Source of the DNA: Actinoplanes sp. SE50/110
GTDB taxonomy: Bacteria; Actinomycetota; Actinomycetes; Mycobacteriales; Micromonosporaceae
Length of the DNA stretch: 64,000 bases
Reading direction: 5' to 3'
NCBI RefSeq assembly: GCF_900119315.1
Contig: NZ_LT827010.1
Span: 4,311,001 to 4,375,000, forward strand
Shown: one piece after another, positions 9,083 to 15,566 of the stretch
How the letters are laid out: each line of letters begins with the position of its first letter
Numbering within the stretch: the first letter of the stretch is position 1
Made by a program: the position numbers and the translations under genes
Notes under the pieces: generated by a model
The model's database searches: none
What the model saw: the letters and a program-made list of their open reading frames with translations, nothing else
Told to the model about the DNA's origin: nothing

Positions 9083-9372
9083 TGAATCCCCCGTTTTGAG
9101 AACAATGTGGACAGTAGTTCACCTTACCGCTCCAGTTCTATCAACGATCTTCAACCCCGTCCCTCCCGGGCGCGGTGGCGGGCCACCGTACTCCGGTGCC
9201 GGTGTGGTGACACCGGGCGCGGAGTCAGGACGACGATGCCGGCGACCGGGTCAGGCTGTGGAGCAGACGGGCACCGTCGGGCCAGGCGGTGTAGGGCATG
9301 CTGAAGGCCTGCCTGGGCACCGCCAGCACCGTGGTCCGCGCGCAGACCGGTCGGCGGGCGCGCCGCCGCCGG
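9083..9372. other. Intergenic stretch with a possible gene remnant
   Basis: Most of this 290-bp gap shows no recognisable element. On the minus strand a short frame ending in TGA at 9225-9227 reads VLAVPRQAFSMPYTAWPDG then LLHSLTRSP, which looks like a protein C-terminus. It has no usable start and no upstream body because the SDR gene fills that place. It may be the tail left by a deletion. No family is named. Confidence 0.2.
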
Positions 9373-10137
9373 TCAGGCGCGGCGTTCGTCGAGCAGGTTG
9401 CCGCCGTCGACGACGATCACCTGGCCGGTGATGTAGGCGGCCTTCGGTGAGGCCAGGAAGGCGACCGCCGCGGCCACTTCCGCCGGCCGGCCCGGCCGCC
9501 CCACCGGGGTCGCCGCGCCGGCCCGCAGCTCCTCCGGGGTGCTCGACGCCGTCGCGATCCACCCCGGCGCGACACTGTTCACCGTCACCCCGGACCGGCC
9601 GCCCTCCAGGGCCCAGGTCCGGGTCAGACCGTCCATCCCGGCCTTGGCCGCCGCGTACGCCGACTGGCCCGGCACGCTGACCAGCGGCCCGGTGACCGAC
9701 GAGATGTTCACGACCCGGCCGTGGCCGCGTCCGATCATCCCGGGCAGCACCAGCCGGGTCACGTTGAAGCAGGTGGTCAGGGTGACCGCGAGCTGCCGGT
9801 CGAACTCCGCCGGGTCCAGGTCGCCCACCTCGGCGGACCGGTCCGCGTACCCGGTCTGCGCCATGCCGGCGTTGTTCACCAGCACGTCGATCTCGCCGGT
9901 CGCGGCCCGGGCGGCGTCGACCAGCCGCTGCGCCTGCGCGCGGTCGCGCAGGTCGGCGACCAGCCCGACGGCGCCGCCGCCGAGCTCGGCCGCGCGGTCG
10001 TGCACCCGGCCGGTGGTGGCCGTGACCACCACGCGCATGCCGGCCGACGCCAGCTCCCGGGCGATCGCGACACCGATCCCGTTCGGACTCCCGGCGCCGG
10101 TCACCCGCGCCACCCGTGTCCCGCCATCATGGTCCAT
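9373..10137 (-). CDS. Short-chain dehydrogenase/reductase
   Basis: A 254-residue classical SDR. It has the cofactor motif TGAGSPNGIG near residue 10, NNAG near 90, a catalytic Ser in SSVTG and the YAAAK pair near 155, ending in the usual VDGG motif of FabG-like enzymes. The frame stays open far upstream, but the first ATG giving a normal SDR N-terminus is at 10137. It is divergent from a small lipoprotein gene about 60-70 bp away. NAD(P)-dependent oxidoreduction of an unknown alcohol or ketone is expected. Confidence 0.87.
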   Translation of the reverse strand: MDHDGGTRVARVTGAGSPNGIGVAIARELASAGMRVVVTATTGRVHDRAAELGGGAVGLVADLRDRAQAQRLVDAARAATGEIDVLVNNAGMAQTGYADRSAEVGDLDPAEFDRQLAVTLTTCFNVTRLVLPGMIGRGHGRVVNISSVTGPLVSVPGQSAYAAAKAGMDGLTRTWALEGGRSGVTVNSVAPGWIATASSTPEELRAGAATPVGRPGRPAEVAAAVAFLASPKAAYITGQVIVVDGGNLLDERRA

Positions 10138-10207
10138 CGCGGTCACGGTAGCCCCGGCACCGGCGTACCGGGATTGGAATCCGCCCGTCCTGGGAATGCT
10201 GCGCGCC

Positions 10208-10603
10208 ATGAAGCGCGTGTTGATCATGACTGCGGGTGTGCTTCTGCTGGCCGGCTGCGGTGCGGCCGGCGGTCGCGAGGACGCCGCGGCGGCCGTCGCC
10301 AGCGGACTGCTGACGGCGGTCGCCGGCCGGGACGGCGCCGCCGCCTGCGCGAGCCTGGCCCCGCGCACCCGCGCCGAGCTGGAGAAATCGGCCGGCACAT
10401 CGTGCCCTGAGGCGATCCTCGACGAGCACCTGCCCGCACCGGGCCGCGTGATCAGCGCGGCCGTTTTCGGTCAGCAGGCCCAGGTACGCCTCGCCGACGA
10501 CACCATCTTCCTCGGCGTGTTCCCGGGCGGCTGGCGGGTCCTCGCGGCCGGCTGCAAGCCGCGTGGTGACCAGCCCTACGACTGCACCCTGCAGGGGAGT
10601 TGA
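10208..10603 (+). CDS. Small lipoprotein
   Basis: About 131 residues with a textbook lipoprotein signal: MKRVLIM, an apolar core, then lipobox LLAGC (Cys near residue 17). The mature part is Ala-rich with four further cysteines (AACASL, GTSCPE, AAGCKP, YDCTL), which may form two disulfides. An in-frame ATG at 10196 is an alternative start. No family is recognised. It leads a run of genes with very short gaps: the 27-residue membrane peptide begins 3 nt after its stop, so co-transcription is likely. Confidence 0.75.
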   Translation: MKRVLIMTAGVLLLAGCGAAGGREDAAAAVASGLLTAVAGRDGAAACASLAPRTRAELEKSAGTSCPEAILDEHLPAPGRVISAAVFGQQAQVRLADDTIFLGVFPGGWRVLAAGCKPRGDQPYDCTLQGS

Positions 10604-10606
10604 GCG

Positions 10607-10690
10607 ATGCGGTTCCTGTTCGTGCTGCTTCTGCTGGTGGTCGCCGCCGGCCTGATCTATTTCACCGCGCTGGGGGTGCTGCACCGATGA
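10607..10690 (+). CDS. 27-residue single-span membrane peptide
   Basis: The ATG at 10607 is preceded by GGGGAG and opens a 27-codon frame (MRFLFVLLLLVVAAGLIYF then TALGVLHR) that is almost entirely one transmembrane helix with a basic C-terminus. It begins 3 nt after the lipoprotein stop, and its TGA overlaps the ATG of the next gene (ATGA at 10687-10690), a standard sign of translational coupling. The good ribosome-binding site and coupling argue that it is translated. Its role is unknown; it could be a small partner of the following membrane protein or mainly a coupling leader. Confidence 0.6.
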   Translation: MRFLFVLLLLVVAAGLIYFTALGVLHR

Positions 10691-11361
10691 AACGCTTCCT
10701 CCGCGAGAACTCGCTCGGCCTGGTCTTCGGGCTGCTGTTCCTGATCGTACTGGCCGGCGAGGCGATCGCCGGGCACGCCGACTTCAACCAGCAGCAGCTC
10801 GTCGAAGGCCTGCCGCCGATCACGTTCGGCCGCTACCTCACCTCGGCCAGCTTCGGCGCCGACGTCCTGGAGAACTGGCAGTCGGAATACCTGCAGTTCT
10901 TCCTCTACATCGTGCTGACCGTCTGGCTGCTGCAGAAGGGCTCCCCGGAGTCCAAAGAGCTCGACAAGCCGGGCCGCGAGACCGACAAAGATCAAAAAAT
11001 TGGGGTGTACGCCGACAAGGACTCCCCGGCATGGGCCCGCGCCACCGGAGTCCGGCTGTGGCTGTTCTCCAACTCGTTGAGCCTGGTGATGGGTCTGATC
11101 TTCCTGCTGTCCTGGCTGGGCCAGTCGATCGCCGGCCGGGCCGCGTTCAACGAGCGGCAGCTCGGCGACCTGCAGGACCCGGTGTCCTGGTCGCAGTATC
11201 TGACCGAGCCCGACTTCTGGAACCGCACGCTGCAGAACTGGCAGTCGGAGCTGCTGGCGGTGGCGTCGATGGCGATCCTGGCGATCTATCTGCGGCAGCG
11301 TGGCTCGTCGCAGTCGAAGCCGGTCGGCGCCGCGCACACCGCCACCGGCGTGGAGGGGTAG
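10687..11361 (+). CDS. DUF6766-like membrane protein with internal duplication
   Basis: A 224-residue protein resembling the family I know as DUF6766. It contains two similar halves. Each has a membrane helix followed by an IAGxAxFNxxQL motif (EAIAGHADFNQQQL near residue 25; QSIAGRAAFNERQL near 150), then NWQSE and a second helix. The halves are joined by a polar linker rich in Lys and Asp. Four transmembrane helices are therefore expected. The start overlaps the 27-residue peptide. Function is unknown; relatives I recall are stand-alone small membrane proteins. Confidence 0.78.
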   Translation: MKRFLRENSLGLVFGLLFLIVLAGEAIAGHADFNQQQLVEGLPPITFGRYLTSASFGADVLENWQSEYLQFFLYIVLTVWLLQKGSPESKELDKPGRETDKDQKIGVYADKDSPAWARATGVRLWLFSNSLSLVMGLIFLLSWLGQSIAGRAAFNERQLGDLQDPVSWSQYLTEPDFWNRTLQNWQSELLAVASMAILAIYLRQRGSSQSKPVGAAHTATGVEG

Positions 11362-11403
11362 CCGACTCCGCCGCCACCGTCGGTACCCCCTGTTCGCCTC
11401 GTC

Positions 11404-12652
11404 GGTTGGTGGGTGGTCAGGGGTGGTGGCGGGGTCCGATGGTGGTGTTGGTGGTGTGGGTTTTGGTGGTCCAGCGTTGGTATTCGGTGTGTTCGGTGGT
11501 GGGGGTGATGGGTTGGGGCAGGCTGGTGTTGGCGGTGCAGGTGGGGGTGCAGTCGTCGAGTTTGTAGTCGTGGCGGGTGGGTCGGTTGTTGGTGATGGTG
11601 GTGTAGCCGACGGTGTTGCCGGTGGCGGTGTTGTTCTTCCAGATGCCTTGGGTGGTGTGGTGGTAGCAGCAGTCCCAGACGTAGAGGCCGGTGAAGAAGT
11701 GGGTCATGCGGCGGCCGTCGGGTAGCAGGCCGGAGGAGATGACGCGGTTGCCGGTGAGGGTGTTGTCGTGGCCGGCGGCGATGAGGATGCCGACGTTGGT
11801 GGTGGAGACGATCTGGTTGTTCTCGCCGTGGACGAAGGCGGGGGCGTAGGCGGGGTTGACGCCGGTTCCGGAGTCGGCGATGTTGATGCCGCTGCCGGAG
11901 GAGGCGTCGGTGGCCGGGTTGCGGGGGTAGGCGCCCTGGACGTAGTTGTCGTGGATCCGGATGGGTTGTTGTGCGGTGCCGCTGCTGTTGGACAGGTTGA
12001 TGTTGTCTTCGCTCTGGCTCTGTCCCGCGGTGTTGATGATTTCGTTCCAGCCGATGTCGATCCCGGTGCGGGTGTGCTGGAAGCCGTTGAGGGCGATGGC
12101 GTTCGCGCCGCACTGGCCGTTGCGGGTCGGGAACGGGTAGGTGTTGAGCGTGGTGCTGCAGCCGCTGGTGCCGGTGACGCGTCCGTCGACGTTGCGGACC
12201 TGGTTGCGTTGGACGCGGATGCTGTCGGTCGAGCCGGGTTTGTTGTCCCCGATCAGGGTGACGCCCCGGGTGTGTTCGAAGTAGTTGTTCTCCACCACGA
12301 TCTTCTTCGGCCAGACCGCCAGGACGAAGAATCCGCGGGTTTTACCGGTGATCCGCGGGTCCTGGCCGGTGCCGCGGCAGTCCCGCACGGTCAGGTCGAT
12401 ACCGGTCTGCGCGTCCCGGTCGCTGAACCGGGCACTGATCAGATCCCCGGGGCCCTGGACCTGGCAGTCCTGCAGGATCACCGGCTCGGAGGTGCGGATG
12501 CTGACCGCCGGCACCCCCGGGTCCGTGCTGCGCCAGTTACCCCGGTACGTGCCACCCTTCGTGATCGTCAACGGTCCCTGAAACGACACCCCCGGACTCG
12601 CCGACACCACACCCGAACCCGACGGCGAAACCGACACACCGACCGACGCCGC
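11404..12652 (-). repeat. Left arm of a 1,249-bp inverted repeat
   Basis: This segment is the reverse complement of 14174-15422: paired coordinates always sum to 26,826, so there are no net indels, and translated products of the arms agree in all frames compared. It holds the last 411 codons of the sigma-factor fusion gene, its stop and 13 bp beyond. Identity breaks sharply at both ends. There are no terminal repeats, target duplications or transposase. Confidence 0.93.
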
Positions 12653-13630
12653 AACCGGGGCCCGCGGGGAGGTGGTGCTCGGCGCCTGCGCGGATGGCAG
12701 CGGGCGGGACTCACCCGTGCGGGCGATGACCACGGCGGCGCCGCCCAGCACGGCGGCGGTCGCGGCTACCGCGGCGACCGGTTGAGCGATCCCGGCCTTG
12801 CCGGCGTGCAGCAACCGCCTGCCGGCGTCCATGACCCGGACGATCGCTCCCGCGGTGGCCGGTTGAGCCGCCAGCGTGGCGGGAGCCACCAGCAACGCGG
12901 TGGTGGACAGCAGGAGTTCGGGCGGTACCAGGCCATGCCGCAGAGCGCCGCACGTGGGGCACTGCGAGATGTGGTTCACGAAGCGCTTTCGCCACACCGA
13001 GGACGGCCGGCCCGGCCAACCGGCCAGCAGCACCCGGAACTCGGCGCACCCGTCCGGCCGGTCCCGGGCGGCGAGGGCGCGGACGAGCACCCGCACCGCA
13101 GTCAGGCGTTCCCGGAGGCGCTTGAGCCGGACGGCCACGTGGTTCGGGCTGGTCCCCGCCGCTTGCACCAGCCCTGAGCGGTCGACTTCACCGAGCAGTT
13201 CCAGCCACCAGAGCGCCAGCATCTCCCGGTCCTCCGGGTCGAGCCACGGGGTCGCCGCGGAGATGTCCTTACGTTGTTCGGCGAGCGTCACCTCGGCGAC
13301 CGCACGTTCCTGGACGTCGACCGGCACCGACTCGGCAGAACCGGCCGGCAGACCCACCGGCAGCTCTGCGTCCCGGGCCTGCCGCCGCGCCTCTCGCATG
13401 ACGATCGTCAGCAGCCACGGCCGCAGTTTGTCCGGTTCCCGGAGGTCTTTCAGGTTGCGGAAGGCACTGATCAACGTCTCCTGAACGGCGTCGTCGGCGT
13501 CGGCGGGCGCCAGCACCCGGGCCGCCGCGGAGTAGACGACCGGGATCTCGTGTCGCATCAGCGCGTCGAAGGCCCGGCGGTCCCCCTGCTGCGCACGACG
13601 GACCAATCCCGTGTTCCCGCTTTTTCCCAC
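11417..13630 (-). CDS. Membrane-anchored ECF sigma factor with extracellular beta-helix domain
   Basis: A 737-residue fusion. Sigma region 2 spans about 18-87 (RRAFDALMRHEIPVVYSAA; DDAVQETLISAFRNL) and region 4 about 128-182 (LDPEDREMLALWW; SPNHVAVRLKRLRERL). A ZAS-like zinc motif H220-x3-C224-x2-C227 follows, then one transmembrane helix (about 283-303), a Ser/Pro-rich linker and an extracellular right-handed parallel beta-helix (about 345-737). GTG 13630 is chosen because an ECF-type promoter lies just upstream; the longer GTG at 13780 would be upstream of that promoter. ECF groups with fused zinc-finger/TM/sensor extensions are known in actinobacteria (ECF53-like) and are thought to be released by proteolysis. 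Here the sensor domain is identical to the lipoprotein encoded divergently. Confidence 0.85.
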   Translation of the reverse strand: MGKSGNTGLVRRAQQGDRRAFDALMRHEIPVVYSAAARVLAPADADDAVQETLISAFRNLKDLREPDKLRPWLLTIVMREARRQARDAELPVGLPAGSAESVPVDVQERAVAEVTLAEQRKDISAATPWLDPEDREMLALWWLELLGEVDRSGLVQAAGTSPNHVAVRLKRLRERLTAVRVLVRALAARDRPDGCAEFRVLLAGWPGRPSSVWRKRFVNHISQCPTCGALRHGLVPPELLLSTTALLVAPATLAAQPATAGAIVRVMDAGRRLLHAGKAGIAQPVAAVAATAAVLGGAAVVIARTGESRPLPSAQAPSTTSPRAPVAASVGVSVSPSGSGVVSASPGVSFQGPLTITKGGTYRGNWRSTDPGVPAVSIRTSEPVILQDCQVQGPGDLISARFSDRDAQTGIDLTVRDCRGTGQDPRITGKTRGFFVLAVWPKKIVVENNYFEHTRGVTLIGDNKPGSTDSIRVQRNQVRNVDGRVTGTSGCSTTLNTYPFPTRNGQCGANAIALNGFQHTRTGIDIGWNEIINTAGQSQSEDNINLSNSSGTAQQPIRIHDNYVQGAYPRNPATDASSGSGINIADSGTGVNPAYAPAFVHGENNQIVSTTNVGILIAAGHDNTLTGNRVISSGLLPDGRRMTHFFTGLYVWDCCYHHTTQGIWKNNTATGNTVGYTTITNNRPTRHDYKLDDCTPTCTANTSLPQPITPTTEHTEYQRWTTKTHTTNTTIGPRHHP

Positions 13631-14011
13631 CGCGCCGACCTCGACTTCCCGTGTGCAGTGCGCGAGACGATACCTGAGGAATAACGGTTCCGTGAGAACT
13701 GCTTCGAGCTCCGGATACACCGGTGTGACAATCGCCGCAGAAGGTGTTCCGCAATAAGTGTCACCGCAGCTCGGCGACACCCCTCACCAGCGCGCCGCCG
13801 CCACCCGGCGTCAACCTGCCGTCGCGCTCGGTTCCGCGTCGCTGTGAGTCGGCATCGAGTTTCCGGGAAAGTGACATCGGACTCGGAGTAATCGGCTCGC
13901 GCTTTTCTGAAAATGCGGGTCACGGGCGGCCTGGGGGCCTGTGGAAAGTGTTCGGCGACGCCATTAATGTCACCGGCGGTCTTTCCGCTCCACACCCACT
14001 AGGGGATTACC
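13631..14011. other. Divergent promoter region between sigma factor and lipoprotein
   Basis: A 381-bp non-coding gap holding the start regions of both divergent genes. It contains the ECF-type promoter facing the sigma gene (13666-13691) and GGGGA just before the lipoprotein ATG. I found no equally clean ECF motif facing the lipoprotein; GGAAAG at about 13941 lacks a convincing -10. The whole gap lies in the spacer between the inverted-repeat arms, so it would turn round with the spacer. Confidence 0.6.
13666..13691 (-). promoter_or_regulatory. ECF-type promoter of the sigma-factor gene
   Basis: Read on the minus strand: -35 GGAACC (13691-13686), a 16-bp spacer, then -10 CGTC (13669-13666). 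This matches the general ECF pattern (AAC in -35, CGT in -10). The -10 sits about 35 bp before the GTG start. It implies the sigma factor transcribes its own gene, as most ECF factors do. Confidence 0.65.
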
Positions 14012-15409
14012 ATGTCCTATACGAATCGTCTGGGCAGGCGCTCGATCGCCGTCGCCGCAGCGCTGCTTCTGCTGCCGATGGCGGGATGCCGGCCCGCTGC
14101 CGACTCGAAGTCGGCCTCTCCCGCGGCCGCCGGGCGGTCTCCGGACGGCGCCGGGGCGTCCCCCGGTCCTGAAGCGGCGTCGGTCGGTGTGTCGGTTTCG
14201 CCGTCGGGTTCGGGTGTGGTGTCGGCGAGTCCGGGGGTGTCGTTTCAGGGACCGTTGACGATCACGAAGGGTGGCACGTACCGGGGTAACTGGCGCAGCA
14301 CGGACCCGGGGGTGCCGGCGGTCAGCATCCGCACCTCCGAGCCGGTGATCCTGCAGGACTGCCAGGTCCAGGGCCCCGGGGATCTGATCAGTGCCCGGTT
14401 CAGCGACCGGGACGCGCAGACCGGTATCGACCTGACCGTGCGGGACTGCCGCGGCACCGGCCAGGACCCGCGGATCACCGGTAAAACCCGCGGATTCTTC
14501 GTCCTGGCGGTCTGGCCGAAGAAGATCGTGGTGGAGAACAACTACTTCGAACACACCCGGGGCGTCACCCTGATCGGGGACAACAAACCCGGCTCGACCG
14601 ACAGCATCCGCGTCCAACGCAACCAGGTCCGCAACGTCGACGGACGCGTCACCGGCACCAGCGGCTGCAGCACCACGCTCAACACCTACCCGTTCCCGAC
14701 CCGCAACGGCCAGTGCGGCGCGAACGCCATCGCCCTCAACGGCTTCCAGCACACCCGCACCGGGATCGACATCGGCTGGAACGAAATCATCAACACCGCG
14801 GGACAGAGCCAGAGCGAAGACAACATCAACCTGTCCAACAGCAGCGGCACCGCACAACAACCCATCCGGATCCACGACAACTACGTCCAGGGCGCCTACC
14901 CCCGCAACCCGGCCACCGACGCCTCCTCCGGCAGCGGCATCAACATCGCCGACTCCGGAACCGGCGTCAACCCCGCCTACGCCCCCGCCTTCGTCCACGG
15001 CGAGAACAACCAGATCGTCTCCACCACCAACGTCGGCATCCTCATCGCCGCCGGCCACGACAACACCCTCACCGGCAACCGCGTCATCTCCTCCGGCCTG
15101 CTACCCGACGGCCGCCGCATGACCCACTTCTTCACCGGCCTCTACGTCTGGGACTGCTGCTACCACCACACCACCCAAGGCATCTGGAAGAACAACACCG
15201 CCACCGGCAACACCGTCGGCTACACCACCATCACCAACAACCGACCCACCCGCCACGACTACAAACTCGACGACTGCACCCCCACCTGCACCGCCAACAC
15301 CAGCCTGCCCCAACCCATCACCCCCACCACCGAACACACCGAATACCAACGCTGGACCACCAAAACCCACACCACCAACACCACCATCGGACCCCGCCAC
15401 CACCCCTGA
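14012..15409 (+). CDS. Beta-helix lipoprotein sharing its domain with the sigma-factor fusion
   Basis: A 465-residue lipoprotein. ATG 14012 follows GGGGA; the signal (SYTNRLGRRSIAVAAALLLL) ends in lipobox LPMAGC with Cys26. A short Ala/Ser/Gly-rich linker leads, from Ala55 to the end, into 411 residues identical to the extracellular part of the divergent ECF sigma factor. The shared domain shows right-handed parallel beta-helix rungs (VVENNYFEHTRGVTLIG; IRVQRNQVRNVDG; IRIHDNYVQGAYP; NTLTGNRVISSG), as in pectate-lyase-like and NosD-like folds; no catalytic site is obvious. It would sit on the outer face of the membrane, where it could compete with or assist the sigma factor's sensor. It is followed by the TIG surface protein on the same strand. 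Confidence 0.85.
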   Translation: MSYTNRLGRRSIAVAAALLLLPMAGCRPAADSKSASPAAAGRSPDGAGASPGPEAASVGVSVSPSGSGVVSASPGVSFQGPLTITKGGTYRGNWRSTDPGVPAVSIRTSEPVILQDCQVQGPGDLISARFSDRDAQTGIDLTVRDCRGTGQDPRITGKTRGFFVLAVWPKKIVVENNYFEHTRGVTLIGDNKPGSTDSIRVQRNQVRNVDGRVTGTSGCSTTLNTYPFPTRNGQCGANAIALNGFQHTRTGIDIGWNEIINTAGQSQSEDNINLSNSSGTAQQPIRIHDNYVQGAYPRNPATDASSGSGINIADSGTGVNPAYAPAFVHGENNQIVSTTNVGILIAAGHDNTLTGNRVISSGLLPDGRRMTHFFTGLYVWDCCYHHTTQGIWKNNTATGNTVGYTTITNNRPTRHDYKLDDCTPTCTANTSLPQPITPTTEHTEYQRWTTKTHTTNTTIGPRHHP

Positions 15410-15422
15410 CCACCCACCAACC
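14174..15422 (+). repeat. Right arm of the 1,249-bp inverted repeat
   Basis: Partner of 11404-12652. It begins exactly at the codon for Ala55 of the lipoprotein and ends 13 bp past its stop. The 1,521-bp spacer (12653-14173) holds the sigma-factor 5' region, both promoters and the lipoprotein signal sequence. Third-position composition changes along the arm: early codons end mostly in G or T, those after about 14720 almost all in C. Confidence 0.93.
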
Positions 15423-15431
15423 AGCGGTTAA

Positions 15432-15480
15432 ATGTCGGATTAAAACGGATGAATCCGATAAGCCAAATAGTTTCCGACAT
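15432..15480 (+). promoter_or_regulatory. Nested dyads upstream of the TIG surface-protein gene
   Basis: An AT-rich stretch begins 10 bp after the right repeat arm. It contains an outer dyad ATGTCGGA (15432-15439) / TCCGACAT (15473-15480) and an inner dyad CGGATT (15436-15441) / AATCCG (15452-15457). It ends about 86 bp before the ATG at 15567. This looks like a promoter/operator region; the regulator is unknown. Confidence 0.45.
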
Positions 15481-15566
15481 GCGCTATTAGGCTGCCCACG
15501 GGCGACCGCGGCCGCCCTCGAACCCCGATCCTGATCTGCGGTGTGACCGCCGTTGGAGGGCGACGC

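Noticed and set aside
11768..13177. Long antisense open frame across the sigma-factor gene, repeated at 13970-15058
   Set aside because: It is the mirror of the beta-helix coding strand in both repeat arms, with Gly/Val/Asp-rich low-complexity translation. The sigma and lipoprotein frames carry the recognisable domains.
11404..15422. Composite transposon with the 1,249-bp arms as inverted insertion sequences
   Set aside because: The arms encode a beta-helix domain, not a transposase. No terminal inverted repeats or target-site duplications are seen at the edges.
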